Shown in pieces: positions 11,601 to 19,389 of a stretch of 64,000 bases of DNA (positions are counted from its first letter, which is position 1; every line of letters starts with the position of its first letter). The DNA comes from Aureimonas sp. AU20. GTDB taxonomy: Bacteria; Pseudomonadota; Alphaproteobacteria; Rhizobiales; Rhizobiaceae. The position numbers and the translations under genes were made by a program. The notes under the pieces are model-generated. The model saw only the letters and a program-made list of their open reading frames with translations. It had not been told where the DNA came from and ran no database searches. The stretch lies in NCBI RefSeq assembly GCF_001442755.1, contig NZ_CP006367.1, forward strand, positions 3,678,794 through 3,742,793, read 5' to 3'.

Positions 11601-11981
11601 CAGTTCGGTCAGGCGCCGGAGCCGGGCCGGGTCGGCGCCCGCCGCCTCCCAGTTCTGGCCCATCCGGTTGAGCTGCGCGTCGAGCCCGGCTTCGGCCAGG
11701 CGATAAGGCTCCAGGAAGACTTCGGTGCCGCCCAGAACGAAGCCGCGCGCCGAGGTTTCCAGCGTCACGATCATCGACAGGAAGCGTTCAGTCTGGGTTC
11801 CGACCTCCGTGTTGGCGGTCACCCGCACGTCCCGCATCCGCGTCTGCCACACCGTCCAGCCGAAGGCGGCGATGGCCAGGACCAGAAGCACGGCGGCCGT
11901 CAGCCCCGTCCGCCCCATGCCGTCCATGCGTTTGCGGCCGGTGTCATTGTCGGATGCGCTTCCGACGCCATTCTTGATCAT
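8601..11981 (-). CDS. hybrid sensor histidine kinase: CHASE3-PAS(x3)-HisKA-HATPase-REC-REC
   Basis: This membrane-bound hybrid kinase has 1126 aa. A transmembrane helix lies at about 25-45, then a periplasmic CHASE3-type helical domain (SARGFVLGG, EAEVVRL) and a second helix at about 190-212. Three PAS regions follow (about 225-340, 350-470, 475-600), with WARFTGQSEEAY and YNQRWFDYTGATMDEM typical of PAS_3. The HisKA box is ANMSHELRTPLSAVIGYAEM (His about 624). ATPase motifs are NLLSNASKF (about 737), DTGIGM (772) and GTGLGLAI (800). Two receivers follow, with Asp near 918 (LLDVTMPKMDGW) and 1037 (LLDLVMPVMDGF). The start ATG 11981 has a GGGGGA site. It is divergent from the SLC13-type gene. 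The signal is unknown. Confidence 0.92.
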   Translation of the reverse strand: MIKNGVGSASDNDTGRKRMDGMGRTGLTAAVLLVLAIAAFGWTVWQTRMRDVRVTANTEVGTQTERFLSMIVTLETSARGFVLGGTEVFLEPYRLAEAGLDAQLNRMGQNWEAAGADPARLRRLTELTAAERAFEAEVVRLRTDGGFEPAAELVRSGQGREVMDQIRAEVATVQRNAQIRVDQAMAAGRRTDLISNLAFLLAISSAAALAILAFRRQIEGRRNADLLSSVISNAPIGTAFVSRDLTLGRMNAAFGAVSGEGGLAPKPGANVLDLFPADRKRLSRLFEETLRRGAVHNDVELRVGEGEDERVYLASLYPLHAEGRRAGPEVVGAGVALVNATKRMRAEARLAASESRFRSLIEATSAIVWSVPSSSRFSGEQPGWARFTGQSEEAYSDFGWIDALHPEDRQRSADIWNEAVKSKSVYKIEHRVRRFDGEWRDMIARAVPIFGPEGDILEWIGTHTDITDQKRTAAELGETNEQFRAIADNIPQFAWTASSNGEIYWYNQRWFDYTGATMDEMKGLGWTKVHHPDHLERVRQGLMQRFSEGQPWEDTFPLRAADGSYRWFLSQAIPIRDEEGVIRRWFGTNTDVTSQREAEDELAAAKETAENANRAKSQFIANMSHELRTPLSAVIGYAEMLEEEVEDLGHEHLLSDLKKIEGNARHLLSLINDVLDLSKIEAERMDIFAETFETGTVIDEVASTVGSLVAKKNNRLVVEREGELGPMHTDQVKLRQCLINLLSNASKFTENGVITLHAKRSAGDGRDWITFEVSDTGIGMTQEQVGRLFERFAQADSSTTRKFGGTGLGLAITRAFCRLLGGDIGVRSEPGAGTTFTIRIPAEVEVPPEEAELTAPVTIGEATPHGAAGLVLAIDDDPHARELMMRFLSKEGFSVRTAADGLSGLEMARMLKPDVILLDVTMPKMDGWTVLTELKADPELTDIPVIMITIIDEHSLGFALGASDYLLKPVEWTKLKSVMTRYRTPDNSLVLAVDDDEDALQRTATLLEREGLDVVTAVNGQEGLERVAVQKPGLILLDLVMPVMDGFGFLNALRSRPEWRDIPVLVLTSKDLTREEFERLQGQTSRILMKGDVDLRELAGQIRVMTRKTPSEALPAGQESELEPIR

Positions 11982-12096
11982 CGTCGTCCCCCGGACGCGG
12001 GCGAAACACCTGCGCGACGGGCGGAACAACGCATCGTCCCTCCTTTCGTTCAGCCGCCGGGCGCCCCCGGCGGCAATTTTGTCGCGAGTTCCCCTG

Positions 12097-13869
12097 ATGA
12101 CACTCGATCAAGCCCTGGCGTTCGGACTTGTCGGCCTCACCGTGGCCGGGTTCGTCTGGGGGCGGCTGCCTTACGACCTGATCGCGCTGGCCGGCCTCCT
12201 GGCGGGCGTCGTGACCGGCATCGTCCCGGTCAAGGCGGCCTTCACGGGCTTCTCGGACGACGTGGTGGTGATCGTCGTGGCCGCGCTTCTGGTGAGCGCG
12301 GCGATCGCGCGCTCGGGCGTGGTGGAGGACATCATGCGCCCCTTCATGCCCTTCATGAAGACGCCGCAGCGGCAGGTCATGGTGCTGGTCGGCGCGGTGA
12401 CGCTGCTCGCCATGTTCACCAAGAATGTCGGCGCGCTCGCCATGTTCATGCCCGTCGCCGCGCAGGTCTCGCGCAAGAGCGGCACCTCGATCTCGCAGCT
12501 TCTCATGCCCATGGCCTTCGGCTCGCTGATCGGCGGCCTCGTGACGCTGGTCGGCACCTCGCCCAACATCATCGTCTCGAAGATTCGCCAGGACATCACC
12601 GGCCAGCCCTTCGCCATGTTCGACTATGCGCCGGTCGGCCTCGGCGTCGTCGCGGTGGGCTTTCTCTTCCTGTGCTTCGCATCCAACCTCATTCCCAAGC
12701 GCAAGCCGGCGGGCGCGGCCGGCGACGCTTTCGCGCTCGACGCCTACACGGCGGAAGCGCAGGTGCCGGAAGGCTCGGCCTTCTCGGGGCGGACGGTGGC
12801 CGATCTCGAAGCGGCGGCCGACGGCGACATCGCCGTGCGCACGGTGATCCGCGAGCGCTTTCGCCGGCTGGAGCCGACCCCGAACCTTCTGATCCGCGAG
12901 GGAGACGACCTTCTTCTGGTGGGCGAGCCGGAGGGTATCGAGCGCGCCGTCGCCCGCGCCGGGCTGCGCCTCACGGGCGAGCCGACGACGCAGGCCGGCG
13001 ACATCGAAAGCGAAAGTGTGGTGGAGGGCGTCGTCACGCCCCAGTCGCCCATGGTCGGCTCGCGCATCGCCAAGCTTTCGCTCCCCTCCGCCCATGGCGT
13101 GACGATCCTCGCCGTCAGCCGATCGGGAACCGAAATCCGCCAGCGTCTCCATTCGCTGCGCCTGCGCGAGGGCGACGTGCTGGTCCTCAAGGGCACCAGC
13201 GAGACCGTGCCGGAAGCCCTGGCGGCGCTGAAGATCCTGCCGCTGGCCGAGCGCTCCATCGTACTCGGGCGCAACCGGCGCTCCTTCATTCCGCTGGGCG
13301 TGCTCGCCGTCGCCATGCTTCTCACGGCGACCGGGCTCGTCAGCGCGGTCGCGGCCTTCTTCGGCGCCGCCGTGGTGCTGCTTCTCCTGCGCGTCATGAG
13401 CATGCACGAGGCCTATTCCACGGTGGAGGCCTCGGTGATCGTGCTCCTGGCCGCGCTGATCCCCCTGTCGGAGGCGATCCAGACCACGGGGGGAACGGAC
13501 CTCATCGCCGGCTGGCTGTCCACCGCGCTGCACGGGCTTTCGCCTCTCACCTCGCTCTTCATGGTGACGCTGCTCGCCATGTCGGTGACGCCCTTCCTCA
13601 ACAATGCCGCGACCGTGCTCATGCTGGGGCCGATCGCGGGCAGTTTGGCGCAGCGGCTCGGCCTCAATCCCGACCCGTTCCTGATGGCGGTGGCGCTGGG
13701 CGCGGCCTGCGACTTCCTCACGCCGATCGGCCACCAGTGCAACACGATCGTCATGGCGCCGGGCGGCTATCGCTTCGGCGACTATTGGCGCCTCGGCCTG
13801 CCCTTGTCGCTGATCGTTCTCTTCGTCGGCGTGCCGCTCATCGCCTTCTTCTGGCCGGTGGCGGTGTGA
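12097..13869 (+). CDS. SLC13/DASS-type anion symporter with RCK_C (TrkA-C) inserts
   Basis: This 590-aa inner-membrane transporter is of the divalent anion:Na+ symporter superfamily. The N-terminal half (residues 1-205) has helices with SLIGGLVTLVGTSPNIIVSKIR, the SNT-like anion/Na+ motif. A cytosolic insert (about 210-390) contains two RCK_C-like modules (VPEGSAFSGRTVADLEA and SPMVGSRIAKLSLP, each followed by an LREGDxLLL-type strand). The C-terminal half repeats the membrane fold with TPFLNNAATVLMLGPIA and TPIGHQCNTIVMAPGGY. This architecture is common in putative sulfate or dicarboxylate transporters; the substrate cannot be told. The start is ATG 12097, with a weak ribosome site. Confidence 0.85.
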   Translation: MTLDQALAFGLVGLTVAGFVWGRLPYDLIALAGLLAGVVTGIVPVKAAFTGFSDDVVVIVVAALLVSAAIARSGVVEDIMRPFMPFMKTPQRQVMVLVGAVTLLAMFTKNVGALAMFMPVAAQVSRKSGTSISQLLMPMAFGSLIGGLVTLVGTSPNIIVSKIRQDITGQPFAMFDYAPVGLGVVAVGFLFLCFASNLIPKRKPAGAAGDAFALDAYTAEAQVPEGSAFSGRTVADLEAAADGDIAVRTVIRERFRRLEPTPNLLIREGDDLLLVGEPEGIERAVARAGLRLTGEPTTQAGDIESESVVEGVVTPQSPMVGSRIAKLSLPSAHGVTILAVSRSGTEIRQRLHSLRLREGDVLVLKGTSETVPEALAALKILPLAERSIVLGRNRRSFIPLGVLAVAMLLTATGLVSAVAAFFGAAVVLLLLRVMSMHEAYSTVEASVIVLLAALIPLSEAIQTTGGTDLIAGWLSTALHGLSPLTSLFMVTLLAMSVTPFLNNAATVLMLGPIAGSLAQRLGLNPDPFLMAVALGAACDFLTPIGHQCNTIVMAPGGYRFGDYWRLGLPLSLIVLFVGVPLIAFFWPVAV

Positions 13870-14018
13870 TGTCGCCGCACGGAGCTTTGGGGGAACCGCC
13901 GTTCGCGATAGCTCGCGAATTCAGCATGGGTTTGTTCGGAAAAGCCCCTTCCCGCCGCTAGGTTCTGCGGCAGAAACGGACCGCCGCCCCGGCGGCGTCC
14001 CTGGAGGGAAGGCAACCC

Positions 14019-14648
14019 ATGGCTCGCATTCTCGTCGTTCCCGGCTGGCGGGGCTCCGAAAACGGACATTGGCAGCGCCATCTCGCGGAAAGCGACCCGG
14101 ACGCGCTCCTGGTGGAACAGGAGGATTGGGAGAACCCGATCCTCACAGACTGGCTGCACACGCTGGAGGCGCACCTAGCGGCAGCGCCCGGCGCCGTGCT
14201 GGTCGCCCACAGCCTCGGCGCGGTGCTCGTGGCGCATCTGGCCGCGCGACCTTCGGCCCAGCATGTGGCGGGCGCGCTTCTGGTGGCGCCGGCCGACACC
14301 GCCCGGATGGCGCGCGGCGACCCGCGCTTCCTGTCCTTCGCGCCGATCCCCCGCGCGCCCCTGCCCTTCCCCTCCGTGGTGGTGGCCTCGCGGGACGATC
14401 CGTTTATGAGCCTGTCCACCGCGCGCTCCTACGCGGGCGCCTGGGGCTCGGGCTTCATCGATCTCGGGCATGCCGGGCACATCAACCCGGCCAGCGGCTT
14501 CGGGCGTTGGCCCGAGGGCGAGACGCTGGCGCGCGACCTCGCCAACGGCTGGGATCACGAGGGGCCGCATGCGGCGGGCCCGAGCCTCTCCTCCGTCGCC
14601 CACGCGCCGATCTTCTCGTTCGGCGTCAACATGGCGTCGAGCGGGTAA
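14019..14648 (+). CDS. RBBP9/YdeN family alpha/beta hydrolase
   Basis: This small serine hydrolase has 209 aa, typical for the family, and is probably cytosolic. The N-terminus has the family's VVPGWRGSENGHWQ strand. The nucleophile Ser65 lies in VAHSLGA. The acid Asp sits in VVASRDDPFM and the His in DLGHAGHIN. A perfect GGAGGG precedes the ATG by about 8 nt. About 30 residues after the catalytic His are low-complexity and variable. It faces the PhoD-like gene tail to tail with a hairpin (14664-14683) between them. Substrate unknown. Confidence 0.85.
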   Translation: MARILVVPGWRGSENGHWQRHLAESDPDALLVEQEDWENPILTDWLHTLEAHLAAAPGAVLVAHSLGAVLVAHLAARPSAQHVAGALLVAPADTARMARGDPRFLSFAPIPRAPLPFPSVVVASRDDPFMSLSTARSYAGAWGSGFIDLGHAGHINPASGFGRWPEGETLARDLANGWDHEGPHAAGPSLSSVAHAPIFSFGVNMASSG

Positions 14649-14663
14649 GCCACCGAGGCCGAC

Positions 14664-14683
14664 GGTGGGCGGGAAAGCCCACC
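14664..14683. terminator. hairpin between convergent hydrolase and PhoD-like genes
   Basis: GGTGGGC and GCCCACC form a 7-bp stem with a 6-nt loop in the 43-bp convergent gap. No T tract follows on either strand, so it is a candidate weak terminator or transcript-end hairpin only. Confidence 0.35.
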
Positions 14684-14691
14684 CGCCGCCT

Positions 14692-16146
14692 TCAGCCCAG
14701 CGCGAGCGCCGGCGTGCGCCCGTGCTCTTCCAGCTCCCAGACGGCGTGCCAGGCGCCGGCCTGACGCTCCACCACGAGATAGTTCCGGTCGGCCGTGTAG
14801 ACCGGCCGTTGGCCCGGCAGGGGGCGCAGGCGGATCTTGCGGCCCTTGAGCGGCGATTCGCCGAGCCGCGACAGGAGCCCCAGCCCGATCGCCATGGCGC
14901 GCGGCGGCTTGGGGTGGGTGATGCCGGAGGCGACGAGCTGGTGCAGCTGGCTGCCGTCGCGAAGATCCATCGTGCCGCGCGTCGCCAGATGGATTTCGCC
15001 CGAGACGATGGTGACGGGCGAGCGGCGGCAGACCGCCTCGCCTTCCATGAGCGCGAGAAAGCGCCGCCATTCCGCCCGATGCGCCCGGCTCTGCCACTGG
15101 TCGCGCAGATCGTCCTCGTATTGCTGCGGCCGGGGGTAGAAGTCGAGCAGCGCTTCCACGAGGCTGAGACGCGGGCCGAGCGCCGGCACGCTGGAAACGA
15201 CGATGCGCCGCGCACCCTCGGGTGCCGCCGTCAACGTGGCCTCGAAGGCCGCCCAGCCCGCCTCGCCCATGACCCGGTCGGGCCGGCGCTCGGAGCGCAG
15301 GTCCGGCAGGAGAACCGACAGGCCGGGGAAATGCGCCCCTTGCGTGAAGCTCCGCCCGGTCCGGTCCGGGCAGGTTTCCGGCAGCAGGCCGTCGGCGGCG
15401 CCGAGCTGGAAGAGAAGGAACATCTCGCGCGCCGCCGCGAACAGGCCGAGCGCCACCGGGCTCTCCTGCAAACCGGGCGGATGGCTGCCCCAACCGTCGA
15501 AAATGTCGTGATCGTCCCAGATCATCAGCGAGGGAACGGCGGCGAAGAGCGCGGCCGCCGCCGGCTGGCGCAGGAGGTCGAGATAGCGGCGGAAGAAGTA
15601 GGAGCGAACGGCCTCCTCCATCTCCGCCGTCCAAGCGACGCCGGGCCTTTCCTCGTTGGGCAGCTCGCCCCAGCGTTCGACCTCGGGATGGGCCTTGATG
15701 GCTTCGTCTGCGTAGAGCTGGTCGCCGCCATGGAGGAGAAGCGCGAAAGGCCGACGTGCGTGCTCACTCTGCAACCGGCGCCACATGACGTCGCGATCCT
15801 CGTGCGAGCGCGCCTCGTCGTCATGCTCCTGCCCGTTGCAGGACACGAAGCCGACCGCGAGGTCGCCGCTCATGTCGGTGGCGACGCGAAAGCTCCCGCC
15901 GTTCACGCCATAAGCGGCGGTCGGCGACAGGGGAAGCCGGAGATCGCTGCGCCAGACCTCGTGGCCGAACAGCGCGCCGAGTCGAACCGGCTCGCCCGCC
16001 GCCCCGCCGGGCGCCTCGAAGACCGGGGCCGGATCGCCCTGGCGCGTGACGGCGACCGCCGCCATCCGGGCTCCGTGCTCGTCCGCCCCGCGCGCGAAAA
16101 GGATCGGCCCTGCCGCAAGGCCGGTCTTTCCGTCATGTCCGGTCAA
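14692..16146 (-). CDS. PhoD-like metallophosphatase
   Basis: This calcineurin-like phosphoesterase of the PhoD group has 484 aa from TTG 16146. Motifs that coordinate the metal centre are visible: VGFVSCNGQ, LLHGGDQLYADE, LMIWDDHDIFDGWGS and TIVSGEIHLATRG. PhoD enzymes are phosphodiesterases or alkaline phosphatases. No N-terminal signal peptide is seen here, so this copy may be cytosolic, unlike classical Tat-exported PhoD. AAGGGG sits 6 nt before TTG 16146; an earlier TTG at 16188 is possible. It lies downstream of the ABC importer operon, separated by a perfect palindrome (16261-16301). Confidence 0.85.
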   Translation of the reverse strand: MTGHDGKTGLAAGPILFARGADEHGARMAAVAVTRQGDPAPVFEAPGGAAGEPVRLGALFGHEVWRSDLRLPLSPTAAYGVNGGSFRVATDMSGDLAVGFVSCNGQEHDDEARSHEDRDVMWRRLQSEHARRPFALLLHGGDQLYADEAIKAHPEVERWGELPNEERPGVAWTAEMEEAVRSYFFRRYLDLLRQPAAAALFAAVPSLMIWDDHDIFDGWGSHPPGLQESPVALGLFAAAREMFLLFQLGAADGLLPETCPDRTGRSFTQGAHFPGLSVLLPDLRSERRPDRVMGEAGWAAFEATLTAAPEGARRIVVSSVPALGPRLSLVEALLDFYPRPQQYEDDLRDQWQSRAHRAEWRRFLALMEGEAVCRRSPVTIVSGEIHLATRGTMDLRDGSQLHQLVASGITHPKPPRAMAIGLGLLSRLGESPLKGRKIRLRPLPGQRPVYTADRNYLVVERQAGAWHAVWELEEHGRTPALALG

Positions 16147-16260
16147 GAGAATCCCCTTCGCCGCCCTGGCTCGTTTGCCGGCTCCCAATGTCGGAAGTCG
16201 GCGGGCGGATGCAAGGGCAGCGCGCCCACACCAAGCGCGCTGGTTGCAGGGTCAGAGCCC

Positions 16261-16301
16261 GTTTGACAACTCGGTCGGGTCGGCCCGACGCGTTGTCAAA
16301 C
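16261..16301. repeat. 41-bp near-perfect nested palindrome
   Basis: Outer arms GTTTGACAAC (16261-16270) and GTTGTCAAAC (16292-16301) are perfect complements. Inside, GTCGGG (16274-16279) pairs with CCCGAC (16284-16289). The element lies 6 bp after the ABC ATPase stop and upstream of the PhoD-like start. It may be the operon's terminator (no T tract), a REP-like repeat unit or an operator. Confidence 0.7.
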
Positions 16302-16307
16302 AGTCCC

Positions 16308-17435
16308 TTAGAGAATGGGCGAAAGGCTCCGTGCCGCCTCGTTCCGGGCGAGGCCGCCGGGCAGCGGGCGGTGGCTGGCGCCGGTTTCGGCGTTCAGGCA
16401 CTGCACGTCGTCGGGCGAGAAGAAGACGCTCAGCCGCTCGCCGCGCGGCGGCGGAGGCGCGGCGGGGTCGTTGAACGTGTCGATCAAAAGTTCGTTAGCG
16501 CCGAAGCGGGCGCGGATGCGCACGACCGAGCCGAGAAACGCCACGTCGACGATCTCGCCTTCCAGCCGGTTGCGCCGGTCCGGCCCGGCCTGGAGCGACA
16601 GAGCCTCGGGGCGCAGCGCCAGCGTGACGCGGCTGCCCGGCTGGGCGCCCGGCGTCTCGGCATGGATTTCCTGCCCCGCCACGATCACCCGGTCGCCATG
16701 CGCCGCTTCGCCTTCCAGAAGGCCTAGGGTGCCGACGAAGGAGGCGACGAAGCGCGTGCGCGGCCGGTTGTAGATTTCGAAGGGCGTGCCGACCTGCTCC
16801 ATCCGCCCCTCGCTCATGACCACGATCCGGTCCGACATGGACAGGGCCTCTTCCTGATCATGCGTGACGAAGATGGTGGTGATGCCGAGCTCGCGTTGCA
16901 GCTCGCGAATTTCCTCACGCAGCGACACGCGGATCTTGGCGTCCAGCGCCGAGAGCGGCTCGTCGAGCAGGAGGACACGCGGCTTGGGCGCGATGGCGCG
17001 GGCGAGCGCGACGCGCTGCTGCTGGCCGCCGGACAGCTGGTAGGGATAGCGATCCTTCAGATGCTGGAGCTTGATGAGGCCGAGCATCTCGTCCACCCGC
17101 GCGGCGATCTCGGCCTTGCCGAGGCCGGCGATCTTAAGCCCGAAGGCGACATTGTCCCCGACGCTCATGTTGGGAAACAGCGCATAGGCCTGGAACACCA
17201 TGCCGATGCGCCGCGCGTTGGGCGGGGTGTCCGTCACGTCCTCGCCGGCGATGCTGACGCGGCCGGCGCTGGGCGTCTCGAAGCCGGCGACGATGCGCAG
17301 CATCGTGGTCTTGCCGCAGCCGGACGGGCCGAGAAAGGAGATGAACTCGCCTCGCTCGACCTCCAGATCGAACTCGCGCAGCACGGGCACGCCGTTGAAG
17401 CTCTTGCGAACGCCCTCGATCTTCAGAAAGCTCAT
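16308..17435 (-). CDS. ABC importer ATP-binding protein (PotA/FbpC-like)
   Basis: This cytosolic ATPase energises the importer encoded by the three genes upstream. It has 375 aa. Walker A is GPSGCGKTT (about 36-44), the signature LSGGQQQRVALARA, Walker B VLLLDEPLSALD and the H-loop TIFVTHDQEEAL. A C-terminal TOBE-like domain (about 240-350, with RPEALSL) is typical of the spermidine/putrescine, iron and phosphonate importer group. The ATG overlaps the stop of the preceding permease gene (ATGA). It is the last gene of the operon. Confidence 0.93.
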   Translation of the reverse strand: MSFLKIEGVRKSFNGVPVLREFDLEVERGEFISFLGPSGCGKTTMLRIVAGFETPSAGRVSIAGEDVTDTPPNARRIGMVFQAYALFPNMSVGDNVAFGLKIAGLGKAEIAARVDEMLGLIKLQHLKDRYPYQLSGGQQQRVALARAIAPKPRVLLLDEPLSALDAKIRVSLREEIRELQRELGITTIFVTHDQEEALSMSDRIVVMSEGRMEQVGTPFEIYNRPRTRFVASFVGTLGLLEGEAAHGDRVIVAGQEIHAETPGAQPGSRVTLALRPEALSLQAGPDRRNRLEGEIVDVAFLGSVVRIRARFGANELLIDTFNDPAAPPPPRGERLSVFFSPDDVQCLNAETGASHRPLPGGLARNEAARSLSPIL

Positions 17436-18256
17436 GGCGTGGCCCGTTTGCGAAAGGGAAGGGAAAACAGGCGCGCGCGGGGCCGACCCGGCCCGCGACC
17501 GCCCGCGACCTGCAGAAGCACCATGCAGGCCCAGGTGACGAGGAAGGAGATCACCGCCAGCGCCGCCGGCTCGTAGGCGCGGTTGGCGCCGACATTCTGC
17601 AGATAGGGCCCGAAGGCCGGCCGGTTGAGAAGGCTGGCCAGCACGAACTCACCGATCACGATGGCGAAGGTGAGAAAGGCGCCCGACAGGACGGCCGGGC
17701 GCACATTGGGCAGGATCACGTTCCAGAGGATAGCGCCGCGCTTGGCGCCGAGACTCTCGGCCGCTTCCGTCAGCGTGCGGATGTCGATCGCCTGCAGGCC
17801 GGTGTCCACCGCACGATACATGTAGGGGAGCGCCAGCACGCTGTAGCCGAAGACCAGCAGCACGTTGGTGCCGGGCACCGTGGCGGTGAAGGGCAGCCAA
17901 GACGAGGAATTGTAGAGCCGGAGATAGCCGAAGACGAGCACGATCGGCGGGATCACCAGCGGCAGCAGCGTGACGAACTCCACCACCGGCCGCATGCGCG
18001 GCAGGCGCAGGCGCACCCAATAGGCCGTGGGCACGACGAGCGCGGCGCCGATCACGATCGTGGCGAGCGCCGCCACGGCCGAGAACAGGAACGTTTCCTG
18101 AAAGCGCTGGTCGGCGAAGACGACGCGGTAGGCCTGGAAGCTCCAGGTGCCGCGCAGCATGGACAGCGAGAACTGGAAGGTCGCCCAGAGCGGAAGCAGG
18201 AAGTAGAGGGCCGCCAGAAGGACGATGAGGGTGGAGACGATGCGGCGCGGCTTCAT
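17432..18256 (-). CDS. ABC importer permease (PotC/FbpB-like second permease)
   Basis: This inner-membrane permease subunit has 274 aa and about six transmembrane helices. The EAA loop that contacts the ATPase is visible as EAAESLGAKRGAILWNVILPNVRP (here given as EAAESLGAKRGA and NVILPNVRP) at about residues 163-186. The ATGA overlaps at both ends show tight coupling with the other permease and with the ATPase. The C-terminal 25 residues are basic and extend past the last helix. The substrate follows that of the binding protein and is unknown. Confidence 0.9.
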   Translation of the reverse strand: MKPRRIVSTLIVLLAALYFLLPLWATFQFSLSMLRGTWSFQAYRVVFADQRFQETFLFSAVAALATIVIGAALVVPTAYWVRLRLPRMRPVVEFVTLLPLVIPPIVLVFGYLRLYNSSSWLPFTATVPGTNVLLVFGYSVLALPYMYRAVDTGLQAIDIRTLTEAAESLGAKRGAILWNVILPNVRPAVLSGAFLTFAIVIGEFVLASLLNRPAFGPYLQNVGANRAYEPAALAVISFLVTWACMVLLQVAGGRGPGRPRARLFSLPFRKRATP

Positions 18257-19224
18257 TTCAGCCACCGTTCGGCGCGCGCGCGCAGCCAGATGTAGAGAAG
18301 ATTGGAGCAGCCGGTGATGACGATCATGCCGAAGGCCAGCGCATAGCCGAGATTGGGATTGTAGAGCACATCGCCCCGGATCTGCGCGTAGAGGAGGATC
18401 GGCACGATATTGAGCGAGGAGCCCGTCAGCGCATAGGCCGTGGCGATGGCGCCGAAGGCGTTGGCGAAAAGGAGCAGGAAGCAGCCGAGAAGGCTGGGAA
18501 ACAGCACCGGCAGGCCGATCATGCGCCAATATTGCCAGTTGGTGGCGCCCAGGATCGAGGAGGCCTCGCGCCATTCGCGCTTCAACCCGTCCAGCGCCGG
18601 CGCGATGATGAGCACCATCAGCGGGATCTGGAAATAGAGATAGGTGAGCGTGAGCCCCCAGAAGCTGAGGAGGTTGAAGCCCATCCGGTAGATGTTGATG
18701 CCGAAGGCCTCGTTCAGGAACCAGGTGACGAGGCCGAGCCGACCGACCGTCGCCAGGAAGGCGAAGGCAAGCGGGATGCCGGCGAAGTTCGAGGCGACGC
18801 CCGAGAAGGTGACGACGCTGGAACGCACGAAGGACGGCAGCCCTCCGTGCACGATGGCATAGGCGACGAAGAAGCCGATCAGCGCGCCGAGCCCGGCCGA
18901 GGCGAGGCTGATGCGGATCGAGATCCAGTAGGCGGCCAGGATCTGCGGCTGGAAGAGAGCCGTGAGATTGGCCAGCGTGAACTCGCCGGCCGGATTCTGA
19001 AAGGCACCGATGATGAGATAGAGCGTCGGCCCCACCAGGAAGAGGAGCGCGAAGAGGAGGAAGGGCACGACGCCGAGCCAGGCCATGGACAGGCGCGCGC
19101 GCCGCTCGGCCAGCGGACCGGAGGCCCCTGCCCGCCCCTGGGCCGCGCCGCTTTGGCCGAGGCCACCGGGGCCCGCTCCGCCCTGCGGCGCTTCAAGAAG
19201 TCCGACGCTCGATGCCAAGGCCAC
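18253..19224 (-). CDS. ABC importer permease (PotB-like first permease)
   Basis: This inner-membrane permease has 323 aa from a GTG start. A 45-residue Gly/Ala/Pro-rich cytosolic N-terminus precedes the first helix (VVPFLLFALLFLVGPTLYL). The EAA loop is EASSILGATNWQYWRMIGLPVLFP, given as EASSILGATNWQYW, near residue 225. It overlaps the second permease by ATGA. It is separated from the binding-protein gene by 165 bp that hold an intercistronic hairpin (19350-19376), which would give the binding protein more transcript than the membrane subunits. The ribosome site is weak. Confidence 0.88.
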   Translation of the reverse strand: MALASSVGLLEAPQGGAGPGGLGQSGAAQGRAGASGPLAERRARLSMAWLGVVPFLLFALLFLVGPTLYLIIGAFQNPAGEFTLANLTALFQPQILAAYWISIRISLASAGLGALIGFFVAYAIVHGGLPSFVRSSVVTFSGVASNFAGIPLAFAFLATVGRLGLVTWFLNEAFGINIYRMGFNLLSFWGLTLTYLYFQIPLMVLIIAPALDGLKREWREASSILGATNWQYWRMIGLPVLFPSLLGCFLLLFANAFGAIATAYALTGSSLNIVPILLYAQIRGDVLYNPNLGYALAFGMIVITGCSNLLYIWLRARAERWLK

Positions 19225-19349
19225 TCCGCGATCTTGCCGAAGGCGCCCCCGCCCCTCCGATCAGACGCGGAAGACGAGAGCTGCCCGTTGGAACGATGTC
19301 CGCTCCCCGCCCGTCAGCCCGGCACGAGAGCCGAGGGGTCGGAACGGGA

Positions 19350-19380
19350 AAAGGCCGCCGGCGAGCGGCGGCCTTTCAGA
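19350..19380 (-). terminator. intercistronic hairpin/attenuator inside the ABC operon
   Basis: An 11-bp stem, AAAGGCCGCCG with CGGCGGCCTTT, and a 5-nt loop lies 14 bp after the binding-protein stop. On the minus strand it is followed by only a short T run (TTTTCCC). It is probably a partial terminator that sets the binding-protein:permease ratio. Confidence 0.7.
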
Positions 19381-19389
19381 AGTTTGGGG

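Noticed and set aside
12023..12050. GGAAC...CGTT upstream of the SLC13-type gene
   Set aside because: The spacer is 19 bp, too long for the EcfG 16-17 bp spacing.
8892..13961. A 1689-residue plus-strand open frame
   Set aside because: It lies antisense to the hybrid kinase and runs through the SLC13-type gene in another frame. It is His/Arg/Gly-rich, without any domain, and results from high GC.
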